Positions 27,701-35,811 are shown, counted from the stretch's first letter. The stretch: DNA of 64,000 nucleotides from PNAI01 sp035501735 (GCA_035501735.1 DATJVR010000031.1:62001-126000); one strand, 5' to 3'. The notes: generated by a model from the sequence alone, not told the origin. Translations and numbers: made by a program.

Positions 27701-28373
27701 CCCGAACTACGGCGCGACCTTCCACGATCGCGGCATCATCTACTACGACAAGCATCGCTTCGACCCGTCCATCCCTGAGACCGATATGGCGATCAGGGTT
27801 CTTCCCAACTACCCGATTGCCTTCAACAAGCAGGGCTCGTCCTACGAGGGCAAACGCGAGGACAACCGCGTGATCCAAGAGGTCGACCAGGCGATCAAGA
27901 TCAATCCGGCGCAGGCGGTCGCGGCGTACAACCGCGGCAACATCCTGCTCGCCGCTCGCGACTACAACGGCGCGGTGAAGCAATATGATGATGTGATCCA
28001 GCGCCAGCCAGCCAACGCCGACGCCTGGACCAATCGTTGCGGGGCTCGTGCGCTCGGCGGCGACTTGCAGGCCGCGGTCACCGATTGTAACGAAGCGATC
28101 AAGCTCAAGGCCAACAACGGCACCGCCCTCGACAATCGCGGCCTGGCGTATCTCAAGCTCAATCAGCTCGAACAGGCCATCGCCGACTACGACGCAGCCC
28201 TCAAGCTCAATCCGAAAAATCCGGGCTCGCTCTACGGGCGCGGCATGGCCAAGCTCGCGCGCGGCGACAGTGCCGGCAACACCGACATCGAAGCCGCCAA
28301 GGCGATCAAGCCGAATATCACCGAAATCTTCGCCAAGAGCGGTCCGAACGCCGAGGCGAGAAAGGTCGACTAG
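21777..28373 (+). CDS. Giant secreted TPR protein with about 61 tandem repeats
   Basis: The 2198-residue protein has a signal peptide (about 1-32, ending NSFAQ), a short Cys-containing spacer, then about 61 contiguous 34-residue TPR units from near residue 70 to 2165. The unit consensus is roughly A-YNRG-AY-KGD-DRAI-DFDQAIKL(D/N)P; the DNA period is 102 bases. One unit carries a four-residue insertion (KVTDPKDPKAALLY) and one, around residues 1175-1205 (FERSVTNQPAQFALNP), has lost the consensus. Later units (57-62) are more degenerate. No other domain is present, so it is a pure superhelical scaffold, presumably periplasmic or surface-exposed. The binding partner is unknown. Confidence 0.92.
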   Translation: MSWSPWYVLSRFAFATASLLLAVLTSTNSFAQTIQQRNICTGREAAAPAAQLAACNAIIEAGRDQPSILSQAHTVVGNAAREKGDNDQAIEAYDQAIQIDGRNAQAYYNRGLSRFAKGDVDRAIADYDQAIQLDPRNASAWNSRAFAYGSKHDYSRAINDLNQALRLNPRHALSLFNRGMAYRANGEPERAVPDFDQAIKLTPNDAAAYYNRALSYRDLRDYDKAIQDFTQAIKLDPKNSAMYVDRGVAYTAKGDSDKAIEDFEAAIKVTDPKDPKAALLYNNRGMAYRNKGLIDSAINDYDQAIELNPNLAVAYYNRGNAYYDKRDYDTAIQDYNKAIKINPNYALAYYDRGIIYYDRREYERAIQDLNQAIKLDPKDALAVFNRGLTYRAMGDIVRAVADYDQAIKLDPKNALPYFNRGLALRDQGEPERAVNDFSQAIKLDPKNGLAFYNRGLAYYDRRELERAIADFDQAIRANPNYAPAYYGRGLAYYDKRDYDPAIQDLNQAINIRPSYTVAFNIRGLSYAGKGDIDRAIQDFDQAIRIDAKYSVAYNNRGEAYQNKKDFDRAIADFDQAIKYNPAYDIAYFNRGSAYRERREFDLAIQDFTQAIKLDPKNALAFNNRGFSYRNKGEPDRAIADFDQAIKLNPNYAPAYYNRGLAYADKRDYDKAIQNFDQSIRITPTNAEVWHDRGLAFRDKRDFDRAIQDFDQAIRLNPKFAVAYDDRGLAYHEKRNFDRAIQDFDQAIKLDPRFAVAYNDRGLSKGAKGQTEAAIQDFDAAIRNNPHFDTAYNNRGLAYQQRGETDRAIQDFDQAIKINPNYDIALNNRGLAYRTKGEIDTAIRNFGDAIKVNPGYSGAFNNRGLAYETKGEVDRAIRDYDQAIKISGNDAYSFYNRGNAFASGKHDYERAIQDFDQAIKLNPNYALAYNERGSAYIATGRVDLAIRDFDQAIRINPTYDIAFNNRGYAYRNKGEVDRAIQDLDQAIRINASFALAYRNRGIAYYDKRDFDRSVQDLSQSVRLTPDDAIALNERGVAYGSKGDSERAIKDFEQVIKLDPKNAVAYNNRGYAYRNRGDYDHAVADFDEAVKLNPNYAVAYYNRGIAYLERMDIDRAIQNFDQVIKVNPAFVAAYHDRGLAYYEKYDFDRAIADFDQIVKLRANYTVAVNARGSVVDLQRGFERSVTNQPAQFALNPIYALAFNDRGISFAAKGDYDRAIADFDQATKINPGFAVAFHNRGNAYYEKKDSDKAIRDFDQAIKLNPRGAAIYFDRGVTYYNRHNYDQAISDFDQVVRIDPKDALAYYNRGIAYYGKNDFDRAIADLNKSIEIDPKIALAYHNRGNSLARKREFDKAIEDIDQSIKLNANYAVAFNDRGLAYGAKGQVDRAIQDFDQAIKLDGKLSPAFTNRGVAFATKGQTDRAIQDFDQAIKLNAGYASAFYNRGNAYFDKFDFDKAIADYDEAIKLNPNDPLAFHNRGSAYSNKRNYDQAIADLSQSIKLKSNSSIAFNDRGTAYGAKGELDRAIADFDQAIKLDPRSALSFYNRGLAYRNKGETDRAISDYDQAIKLNAGYTVAYFARGDAYESKRDFDKAIADLDQAIKLNPNYTLAYYDRAIAYGSKGNFDRAIADFDQAIKLDPKDPQAYNNRGFAFRNKGDNDRAIANYDQAIKLNPSYDLAYYNRGNAYYENRDYDRAIQNFDQAITLNGNYAIAYYNRGLAYRDKHDYDNAIRNFDAAIKLDPRNAFALNNRGLAYREKGEVDRAIADLNEALKINPNFAIAYYNRGIAFGLKNDVDKAIADFDLALKFDSEDPRAYNNRGFAWRIKGDNDKSIADFDRAIKLNPSYSIAFVNRGDMYYSKKEFDRAISDYEQAIKINPNYATAYNHRGLSLDEKREYAAAIKDFDQAIKLNATNPYYFNNRGFAYRNNGETDRAIQDYIQAIKLKPEYALAYYNRGMAYYEKRDFERAQADINQAIKINPNYGATFHDRGIIYYDKHRFDPSIPETDMAIRVLPNYPIAFNKQGSSYEGKREDNRVIQEVDQAIKINPAQAVAAYNRGNILLAARDYNGAVKQYDDVIQRQPANADAWTNRCGARALGGDLQAAVTDCNEAIKLKANNGTALDNRGLAYLKLNQLEQAIADYDAALKLNPKNPGSLYGRGMAKLARGDSAGNTDIEAAKAIKPNITEIFAKSGPNAEARKVD
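21990..28270 (+). repeat. 102-bp tandem repeat array encoding TPR units
   Basis: About 61 copies of a 102-base unit run without a break inside the TPR gene. Recurrent blocks such as GATTTCGATCAGGCGATCAA and CGCGCCATCCAGGA recur in many units with only synonymous or single changes. This makes the region prone to recombination and to assembly collapse. The biased codon use also leaves long open frames on the opposite strand that are not genes. Confidence 0.9.
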
Positions 28374-28404
28374 GGCTCTCGTTGCTTGACGAGACGATGA
28401 CTGG

Positions 28405-28438
28405 GGCCGGCGCGCGCAAGATCGCCGGCCTATTTTTT
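28405..28438 (+). terminator. Rho-independent terminator after TPR gene
   Basis: GGCCGGCG (28405-28412) pairs with CGCCGGCC (28423-28430), then TATTTTTTC. It lies between the convergent TPR and porin genes, eight bases from the latter's stop. Confidence 0.85.
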
Positions 28439-28445
28439 CGGCGGC

Positions 28446-30431
28446 TTAAAACTCGCCATGCAGGCGCCCGGCAAAAAATGAAATCGGCCCGCGGTCGGCG
28501 TTGTACGCCGGGTTGACAAGGAGCTGATAATCGAGCGTCAGCGAAACACCCTTCGCAACGCTGAGAGCGTAATAGGTCTCCAGCACCCGCTCCTGCTGAT
28601 AATTGAGCTGCCCGTCGCCGATCAGGATCCCCAGCCCGCCGGCCGCGAGGAAATCGCGGTGGTCGCGCGACAGCCCGTTGAAAGCTGCCGCAATGCCGAT
28701 CACATCGTCTGGCCGCCCCCACGCCTTGCCCTTGATCGAGGTGCCGAACGAAAGACTCTGGTCGATGTCGGTGAATGCAATGATCTCGTTCCGGCCGTCG
28801 TTCCAGCTCCAGCGTCCAAACAGCCCAATATCGTCGGTCAGCGCTTGCTCGACGTTGAACACGTAGCCGTATTTGATGCGGCCCTGTCGCGTCTGAGTGA
28901 TGTCTAGATTGAGGCTCGGATTGTCGAGCGTCTCGCGGTAGCTGCCGGCGAACACGCTGTTGAGCCAGCCGATCGTGCGCAGCTTGCCGGGGCGCGAGAA
29001 CAGTTCATACCGCGTCTCGAGCTCAACCACATAGTTGCCGCGCCGGAATAGGTGCATGTCGAATTCGGCGCTGTTCGACTGGTCGGGCACCAGAAAGTAG
29101 CCCGTCCGCAGCGCGAAATTTCTCTGATTAAAATCGGCAACCGCCCCGTATGTCAGTCCGACCTGGTCTGCTCCATAGTCGAAAGCGCCCGCCGCCCAGA
29201 TCGACCAGTTTATGAAATCCTTGCGCGGGTCGCGAGCATAGGCATTGCCGTCGAAGAAATCCGTAACCGGGAACTTTCCGACCTGCAGGGTGAGCCGCGA
29301 GACATCCGCCTTGTCGGAAAGCTGGGTTGGTCCGCTTTCGAGTTTCTCCTGCTCGCCGCCGAAGCCGAATGTCTGGCGCAGGAACAGTCGCGACGTGTGA
29401 TAGCGCGGATAGGCAAAGCTCGACTTCTGCGCCTCGCCGTTCGGAAAGCCGCCCGCGCCCGTGGTGTCGTGCAGGCCGAAGCCCTGCAACAGTTCCGGTG
29501 CGAAATAGACCTCGCCGCCATGCCAGAGCCGTGCCCCCGTGTAGGCCGTGGTGGTCCACGTTTCCCGTGCTTGCGCCCAAGACGTAAAACTGTTGGTGCC
29601 GAGATAGGGGGAGCGAAACGCGCCGTATCCTTGCTCGATGAAGGTGGTCTGTCCGTGCAGCTCCCAATTGCGGAAATCGAATCCCGATTCGTCCGTCTTG
29701 GCTCCCACCGTTTCTTTTACGGACGAATCGAGTTTTCGGTTGAGCCCGAATCGCAGCGTGTGTATGTCGAAGGTCGAAGAATATTGCGTGCCCGACGGGA
29801 ACGTCACGTTGGCGGTCCCGAAATTGGCGTAGAGATATTCGATTCGCGCGGTCCAGCGCGGCGCGATCGCAGCCTCGATGCCGCCGCCCAGGGTCCAGCC
29901 GGTCAACATGCGGAGGATCTTGTCCTGATCGTCTGCGGCCCCGGGCGTCTGCAGGAATCGTCCCTGCGTGAAGGCGAAACCACCGGTCCCGTAGATCAGC
30001 CAGCGGTCGCCCGCATAACCGAAACGGCCGCGCAGCGTCCCGATATAATCGATCTCGTGCGCGACATCGGTTATCGCCGTCGTGCGCGAGGATGCGACAT
30101 TATCCGCGGAAAGATAATTCGGAAACGAAATGTCGACTTCGACGCCGAGCAGCGTGCGCGGAGTAAGCATATAATTCCAGCCGAGCTGCACGCCGCCGAA
30201 GAGGCTGCCGAAGGAGTTGCTCGCACCGAAAGGCGCCGGATCGGAAAGCGTCGTGCTGGCGCGTCCACGTGAGTAACCGACGTGCCCGCCGGCATAGATA
30301 CCGCTCCAATCGAATGGCGCAGAAATATTGACCGGCTTGATCTCCGGTCCGTCGGCCGCAATCCCGCTGCTGAAATTGAACAGCGCAGCCCCGACCGCGG
30401 ACAGCAAGGTGCGAAAATACGAAGGGCACAT
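28446..30431 (-). CDS. Fused outer-membrane protein: Omp25-like barrel plus carbohydrate-porin-like (OprB type) barrel
   Basis: The ATG at 30431 is chosen because a signal peptide follows (CPSYFRTLLSAVGAALFNF, then SSGIAAD); an upstream in-frame start would add 50 unlikely Cys-rich residues. The first about 220 residues look like the small Omp25/Omp31 barrel (FDWSGIYAGGHVGYSRG, SLFGGVQLGWNYML, TARIEYLYANFG). From about residue 245 an OprB-like carbohydrate porin follows (RNWELHGQTTFIEQGYGAFRSPY, VQVGKFPVTDFFDGNAYARDPRKDF-type plug region, VLETYYALSVAKGVSLTLDYQ). It ends in Phe, the usual last barrel residue. Sugar uptake is possible but unproven. Confidence 0.82.
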   Translation of the reverse strand: MCPSYFRTLLSAVGAALFNFSSGIAADGPEIKPVNISAPFDWSGIYAGGHVGYSRGRASTTLSDPAPFGASNSFGSLFGGVQLGWNYMLTPRTLLGVEVDISFPNYLSADNVASSRTTAITDVAHEIDYIGTLRGRFGYAGDRWLIYGTGGFAFTQGRFLQTPGAADDQDKILRMLTGWTLGGGIEAAIAPRWTARIEYLYANFGTANVTFPSGTQYSSTFDIHTLRFGLNRKLDSSVKETVGAKTDESGFDFRNWELHGQTTFIEQGYGAFRSPYLGTNSFTSWAQARETWTTTAYTGARLWHGGEVYFAPELLQGFGLHDTTGAGGFPNGEAQKSSFAYPRYHTSRLFLRQTFGFGGEQEKLESGPTQLSDKADVSRLTLQVGKFPVTDFFDGNAYARDPRKDFINWSIWAAGAFDYGADQVGLTYGAVADFNQRNFALRTGYFLVPDQSNSAEFDMHLFRRGNYVVELETRYELFSRPGKLRTIGWLNSVFAGSYRETLDNPSLNLDITQTRQGRIKYGYVFNVEQALTDDIGLFGRWSWNDGRNEIIAFTDIDQSLSFGTSIKGKAWGRPDDVIGIAAAFNGLSRDHRDFLAAGGLGILIGDGQLNYQQERVLETYYALSVAKGVSLTLDYQLLVNPAYNADRGPISFFAGRLHGEF

Positions 30432-30657
30432 GGCTTCGACACGATGCCTATCCGCAAGCGGCGCTTGCGTACGCGAGGGACCGAAAGATCTGATGACGAA
30501 TGAAAGCCCGACGAGACTGTTTAGCCGCAGATTGCATGCGCAGCATGACAAATCGAATATGCAATTGCAAGCCATTTGCAACTAGGAAATAAAGCGAAAT
30601 GTAATCAGGAAGTTAGAATGGATCGCAAGCGAGTATAGAGGTTGGAAATTTCAGCCT

Positions 30658-32412
30658 TCACTTGTGCCGCGTGATCGTATCGACCAGCGCCGGCCGCCCC
30701 TTTTTCACCTCCGCCAGCGCGCGCGCCAGCGCCGGCCGGATGTCCGCCGGCTTTTCGATCGGGCCCTCGCCGTAGCAGCCCATAGCGCGCGCGAGCGCGC
30801 CGAAATCCGGCGCCGGCCCGAACAGATCCATGCCGATATGCGCTTTCGCTTCATCCGTGCCGCGCAGCTGCGCCATGCGGATTTGGTGCGCCCAGTCGTT
30901 GTAATAGGCGCGGTTGTTGTGCATCACGATCAGCATCGGGATTTCGTACTTGGCGAGCGTCCACAACGCGCCGGCATCGAACATCAGATCGCCGTCGGGC
31001 TGGATGTCGACCACCACGCGGCCGGTTCCCTTGTGCGCCAGCGCCACCCCGATCGAAATGCCGATCTGCGTTGCGGTGCCGAGCTCGACACCGGGATGAC
31101 GATACGGCTTGTCGAAGTCCCACAGTTTGCGCACTTGGTGCTTGAGCTCGTTGGCGGTCAGCACCCAGTCCTCGTTCTTGATCACGTCCCAGATTTCCAG
31201 CGCAAGGCGCGCAAACGTAATGGGCGAGGCGTCCCAGTCCTGCCGCGCCTCCTCCTGCCATTTCGCCCATATCTGATCGTGGCGTTTGCCGATCGCTGCC
31301 TTGCGCGCCGCGATGCGGCTCTTCAGCTTGCTGTCGCGGTCGATCCGCTGTTTGCAGAGCCGAGTCAGCTCCGGAATGCCGAGCGCGGTGTCGCCCAGCA
31401 CGCGAATCGAGCACGGCCGCATGCGGCAATAGTCCATTGCCCATTTGCTGATGCCGACCTCGGCGAATCCGATCTCCACGCAATCGCAAGTCGCCGGCAG
31501 TAGATCGGTCACGATCCGCTTGGCGTTGTTGAGATCGGAGAACTGCTTTTCCCAGTCGCGCACATCGAGCCCGACCACCAGATCGGTATGCTTGAGCGAC
31601 TCCTTGTCCATCGAAAGACAGAGCGGATGTTGGTTCGGGAAGTTCAGTGCATTGTTGACGTCCCACACCGCCGCGCCGGTCGTCTCCGCCAATTCGACGA
31701 TGCTCTCGAAACCGCCCGCGCGCCGCCCGGCGTATTCGGCGAGCAGCATCGGGTGCTCGGCCGCGAGCAGCCGGTCCGCGATCGCGGCGAGCGCACGCGG
31801 ATCGGGCATGCTCGGCGACGGTACCGCCGCCGCGTTCGCCGGCGGCAGCGTCACCGCGGCGGTGAGCGGCTCCTCTTGCAGCATGGCGTCGTAGCACATG
31901 TAGACCGGGCCCTTCGGCTCGGTCATCATCACCGAATAGGCGCGCGCAAAGGATTCCGGCACGCCTTCGATCGCGGTGGGCTGGTAATCCCATTTGACGT
32001 AATCGCGCACCGCATTGCCCTGCACCAACGCCGAATGCGTCCAGTCGATGTGCGGCCGCCGTTTTCCTTCGTCCATCGGGCCGGTTGCGCCCATGATGAA
32101 AATCGGCACGCGGTCGAGATAAGCGTAATAGATCGCCATGGTCGCGTGCAGCAGCCCGACCACGTCGTGCAGGATCACCGCCATCGGCTTGCCGGACGCC
32201 TTGGCGTAGCCATGCGCGATCTGCACCGCGATCTCTTCGTGCTGGCACAGCATCATCGGCGGCTCGTTGCCGCCGTAGTTGACGAGCGAGTCGTGCAGGC
32301 CGCGGAAGCTCGCGCCCGGATTGAGGGTGATATAGGGGAATTCGTAGCGCTTGATCAGGTCGACGATGACGTCCGATTGCCAGCGCGTGTAGTTCTTGAC
32401 CTTGGCTTCCAT
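30658..32412 (-). CDS. Thiamine-diphosphate-dependent enzyme (acetolactate synthase/decarboxylase fold)
   Basis: The 584-residue protein has the three-domain ThDP fold. The catalytic Glu is in LCQHEEIAVQIAHGYAKASG (about Glu59) and the cofactor motif runs QPDGDLMFDAGALWTLAKYEIPMLIVMHNN. The middle domain (about 195-330) has a CDCVEIGFAEV segment in place of a clear FAD site, so an FAD-free decarboxylase or lyase is more likely than acetolactate synthase. ATG 32412 is used; in-frame TTG and GTG lie up to nine bases upstream. It follows the tctC-type gene by 21 bases, suggesting that it acts on a compound bound by that protein. Confidence 0.82.
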   Translation of the reverse strand: MEAKVKNYTRWQSDVIVDLIKRYEFPYITLNPGASFRGLHDSLVNYGGNEPPMMLCQHEEIAVQIAHGYAKASGKPMAVILHDVVGLLHATMAIYYAYLDRVPIFIMGATGPMDEGKRRPHIDWTHSALVQGNAVRDYVKWDYQPTAIEGVPESFARAYSVMMTEPKGPVYMCYDAMLQEEPLTAAVTLPPANAAAVPSPSMPDPRALAAIADRLLAAEHPMLLAEYAGRRAGGFESIVELAETTGAAVWDVNNALNFPNQHPLCLSMDKESLKHTDLVVGLDVRDWEKQFSDLNNAKRIVTDLLPATCDCVEIGFAEVGISKWAMDYCRMRPCSIRVLGDTALGIPELTRLCKQRIDRDSKLKSRIAARKAAIGKRHDQIWAKWQEEARQDWDASPITFARLALEIWDVIKNEDWVLTANELKHQVRKLWDFDKPYRHPGVELGTATQIGISIGVALAHKGTGRVVVDIQPDGDLMFDAGALWTLAKYEIPMLIVMHNNRAYYNDWAHQIRMAQLRGTDEAKAHIGMDLFGPAPDFGALARAMGCYGEGPIEKPADIRPALARALAEVKKGRPALVDTITRHK

Positions 32413-32433
32413 TGCCACCAATTCCCGGCTTCG

Positions 32434-33468
32434 CTATTTCGCAATGATCGCCGCGGCCTTCTGCGCGATGTCCGGCGGCGTGGCGTAGACTTCCTTCACC
32501 AGCTGCTCGATCTGATCGCCCGGCACCGGCGTGATTTCCATTCGCGCCTTCTCGGCTTCCGCCAGGAAATCCTTGTCCGCCATCGTATCCATGAAGGCTT
32601 TGCGTAGCGCCGCGACGCGGTCCGCCGATACGCCGGGGGGTGCCAAGAATGGCCGTCCCATGACTTGGCGCGCGAAGATGAGTTTCAGGATTTGCCGCTG
32701 CTCGTCGGTCTTGGCGAGGTCGGTGATCAGCGGCACGTCCGGCAATTCCGGATGCTTGTGCAGCGCGAGCTGCACCAGGATGACGAATTTCTTCTGCTGA
32801 TACCACGCCATGTGGGTTGACTTCACGCTCGACCACGACCAGCCGCAACGGCCCTTCACTTCGCCGCGTTCCATAGCAAGCCCGATGTCGTTACCGCCCG
32901 GATAGCCGGTCACCACTTTCATTTTTGTGCCGAGCACGCCATTGACGATTTTCGGAAACTGATCGGTGTCGGCCGACGAACTCGTGCCGCCGACGGTCAG
33001 TTCCTTGGTCAGCAGATCCTCGAACTTGGTGATTCCGGAGGTATTCCACGCCACGCAGATGCTGACCTCGTTGTTGGCGCTCCCGATCCAGGAATATTTG
33101 GTGCCGTCGAACTGCGCGGCGCGATTGCCGAGCAACGGGTCGAAGCCCGTGCCGCGGCCGATCGTGGCGATTGCGGTGCCGTCCTTGGGAGCGGCGTTGT
33201 AGAGCCAATTGGCGAGCCGCAAGCTGCCTGCGCCCTCCATGTTCTTCGGCACCACCGTTGGATTGCCTGGAATGTATTTACCGATGTGCCGGGCGATCAC
33301 CCGCGCATAGAGATCGTAACCGCCGCCCGTGCTGTATCCGATGTAAACATCGACCGTCTTGCCCTTGTAGAAGGCCGCCGGATCCTGCGCCCGGCTCGGG
33401 ACCGATGACGCCGAAAGCATCGCAAGCGTGGCGAGGGTGATTATGCGGGCGCGTGTTGTGATGAGCAT
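32434..33468 (-). CDS. TctC-type tripartite tricarboxylate transporter substrate-binding protein
   Basis: The ATG at 33468 has AGAGGA six to seven bases upstream and starts a signal peptide (MLITTRARIITLATLAMLS, then ASSVPSRAQ). The 344-residue periplasmic binding protein shows the family start KGKTVDVYIGYSTGGGYDLYARVIARHIGKYIPG and MEGAGSLRLANWLYNAAPKDG. The ligand is a carboxylate of unknown identity. The gene forms a unit with the ThDP enzyme. The membrane partner is presumably the divergent TctA-TctB fusion 297 bases away, which would make this a complete transporter. Confidence 0.85.
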   Translation of the reverse strand: MLITTRARIITLATLAMLSASSVPSRAQDPAAFYKGKTVDVYIGYSTGGGYDLYARVIARHIGKYIPGNPTVVPKNMEGAGSLRLANWLYNAAPKDGTAIATIGRGTGFDPLLGNRAAQFDGTKYSWIGSANNEVSICVAWNTSGITKFEDLLTKELTVGGTSSSADTDQFPKIVNGVLGTKMKVVTGYPGGNDIGLAMERGEVKGRCGWSWSSVKSTHMAWYQQKKFVILVQLALHKHPELPDVPLITDLAKTDEQRQILKLIFARQVMGRPFLAPPGVSADRVAALRKAFMDTMADKDFLAEAEKARMEITPVPGDQIEQLVKEVYATPPDIAQKAAAIIAK

Positions 33469-33640
33469 GGCTGTTCCTCTCCGCGAAACCAGTTTGACCG
33501 CTCGGGTCTTACCCGTTCTGGGCATTATTGTCGCACGACCCTGGCTTTGACCCCGGATGGTCTTGACCCTGCTGCTGATTTCGGCTGACAGTATTTCGGT
33601 TCAGGGCGACGGCCAAGAATGAATCGAGATCGTGTTATTG

Positions 33641-33662
33641 ATCGTATCTTGATCGCATCTTG
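33641..33662. repeat. Tandem 11-bp repeat in divergent tctC/tctAB promoter region
   Basis: ATCGTATCTTG is followed directly by ATCGCATCTTG, one mismatch, midway between the divergent start codons at 33468 and 33766. An 11-base period places both on one face of the helix, so it could be a regulator site. Confidence 0.4.
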
Positions 33663-33765
33663 GGGCCAAATAAACAAAATTTCATCGTTGCAACAGACCC
33701 CCCGCGCGTTCATGAGCGCGGCGTTGTCATGAAAGGTGCGCCGAGGGGAGGCGCGTAGGGCATCG

Positions 33766-35811
33766 ATGCAGCCGGACATGTTGTCGATGGCGTGGCACGC
33801 GCTCGTGCTTTTGCTCGAGCCGACGCGCTTGGCGATCCTGACCCTCGGCGTGCTGATCGGCCTCGCCATCGGTGTTCTGCCGGGCTTGAGCGGCATCGTC
33901 GGCATGGCGATGCTGATCCCGTTCACTTACGGTATGGATCATTACACCGCCTTCGCGCTTCTGCTCGGCATGGCGGCGGTGATCACCTCGTCCGATTTCG
34001 TCACCGCGGTATTGTTCGGAGTGCCGGGTCATGTCGGCGCCGCCGCCACCGTCATCGACGGCCACGCCATGGCGCGGAACGGCGAGGCCGGTCGCGCCTT
34101 CGGCGCCGGTTTCATGGCTTCGCTGCTCGGCGGCATCGTCGGCGCCATCATGCTGGCGGTCAGCATTCCGATTTTGCGCCCGGTGATGCTTGCGATCGGC
34201 TCGCCCGAACTGCTCGGCTTCACGCTGTTCGGCATGTCGATGGTGGCGACGCTCTCCGGCCGTGCCCCGCTCAAGGGCCTGACCGCCGCCGGTATCGGTC
34301 TGATGATCTCGATGATCGGCTCGCGCTCGCAGACCGGCACGCTGCGCTGGACCTTCGATACCCTTTATCTCTGGGACGGCGTGCCATTGGTTCCGGCGAC
34401 GCTCGGTATCTTTGCGCTGCCCGAGTTGTGCGAGCTTGCGGTGGCGCGCAAACGCATCGCCGGCGACAACCACGGCGACATCAATCTATCCGACCAATGG
34501 CAGGGCGTGCGCGACTGCTTTACGCACTGGTGGCTGGTGCTGCGCTGCGGCGCGCTCGGCACCGCGCTCGGCGCGATCCCCGGCATCGGCTCCGCGGTGA
34601 TCGACTGGATCGCCTACGGCTATGCCCAGCGCACCGAGAAGAACGCGCACACCTTCGGCACCGGCGACGTGCGCGGCGTGATCGCGCCGGAGAGTTCCAA
34701 CAACGCCAAGGAAGGCGGCCATCTGGTGCCGACCATTGCCTTCGGCGTCCCGGCCGGCGCCTCGATGGCGATCCTGCTCGGTGCCTTTCTCATGCATGGT
34801 CTTACGCCGGGTCCCGAGATGCTGACCAAGCACCTCGACGTCACCTACACCATCGTCTGGAGTCTGACGCTCGCTCATGTCATCGGCGCGATCATTTGCC
34901 TCACGGGCAGCCGCTGGCTCGCGCAGATCTCGCGCATCCGTCCGGAGATATTGCTCCCCATCATCATCGCGCTGGTGTTCGTCGCGGCCTATGAGGGCTC
35001 GCACGATTGGGGCGATCTATTCTCGCTGTTCTTATTCGGAGTTCTCGGCTGGATCATGAAGCGGCTCGGCTGGCCGCGGCCGCCGCTCGTGCTTGGTCTG
35101 GTCATCGGCGGCATTTTCGAGCGCTATCTTTTTATCTCGACCGAGCTGTACGGCTGGGGCTGGCTGCTGCGACCGCCCGTGCTTGCAATCCTCGTCTGCG
35201 TGGCGTGGGCGCTTTACCGGCCGCTGTCGCAGATCGTCATCGATCTGGTGAAGGAATTCCGCAATGTCGGCACGCACAAATGGCGGCTGAGCGCCTCCGC
35301 GACGTTCACCGCCGTTGTCATGCTGGTGCTGATTGCCGCCATAGTCTCGGGGCGGAATTGGCCGCCGCAAGCCAAGGTGGTTCCGTTCACCGCCGCCGGC
35401 ATGGCGCTCGCGGCGGCAGCGCTCAATTTCATCAACGAATTGTTCGGCCGCAAACAAGATGCGGTGGCCGCCGGTATCGAGGGCGGTGTCCACGTAAATC
35501 CTGGCAATGCCGCTCACGAGCTCAACGTGCCGGTTGACGAGATTCGCCGCCGCGCCGCCCTGTTCTTTCTCTGGATGGCGGCATTTATTTTAATGGTCTG
35601 GCTGATCGGGTTTATTCCGGCCATTGCGATTTTCATACTGGCCAATATGTGGCTCGGCTTTCGCGAACCGCCGTTCGCCGCCGCAGGTTATGCCGCCGCC
35701 ACTACCATGGTCTGCTGGGTCGTGTTCGACTGGGCGCTCCGGGTGCACTGGCCGCAATCGCTGCTCGGCGAGCTATATCCGGCGTTGCGCTCGGCAACCG
35801 GCTTGATTTGA
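33766..35811 (+). CDS. TctA-TctB fusion permease of a tripartite tricarboxylate transporter
   Basis: The ATG at 33766 follows TAGGG by five bases. The 681-residue protein has a TctA domain (about 1-490), with the signature stretches GVLIGLAIGVLPGLSGIVGMAMLIPFTYGM, AIPGIGSAVIDWIAYGYAQRTEK, and GVIAPESSNNAKEGGHLVPTIAFGVPAG. It continues into a second membrane domain (about 515-675) that looks like TctB: four helices, ending FRE-PPFAAAGYAAATTMVCWVVFDW-ALRVHWPQSLLGEL. Normally TctB is a separate small gene. It is divergent from a tctC-type gene, which supplies the binding protein. Confidence 0.82.
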   Translation: MQPDMLSMAWHALVLLLEPTRLAILTLGVLIGLAIGVLPGLSGIVGMAMLIPFTYGMDHYTAFALLLGMAAVITSSDFVTAVLFGVPGHVGAAATVIDGHAMARNGEAGRAFGAGFMASLLGGIVGAIMLAVSIPILRPVMLAIGSPELLGFTLFGMSMVATLSGRAPLKGLTAAGIGLMISMIGSRSQTGTLRWTFDTLYLWDGVPLVPATLGIFALPELCELAVARKRIAGDNHGDINLSDQWQGVRDCFTHWWLVLRCGALGTALGAIPGIGSAVIDWIAYGYAQRTEKNAHTFGTGDVRGVIAPESSNNAKEGGHLVPTIAFGVPAGASMAILLGAFLMHGLTPGPEMLTKHLDVTYTIVWSLTLAHVIGAIICLTGSRWLAQISRIRPEILLPIIIALVFVAAYEGSHDWGDLFSLFLFGVLGWIMKRLGWPRPPLVLGLVIGGIFERYLFISTELYGWGWLLRPPVLAILVCVAWALYRPLSQIVIDLVKEFRNVGTHKWRLSASATFTAVVMLVLIAAIVSGRNWPPQAKVVPFTAAGMALAAAALNFINELFGRKQDAVAAGIEGGVHVNPGNAAHELNVPVDEIRRRAALFFLWMAAFILMVWLIGFIPAIAIFILANMWLGFREPPFAAAGYAAATTMVCWVVFDWALRVHWPQSLLGELYPALRSATGLI

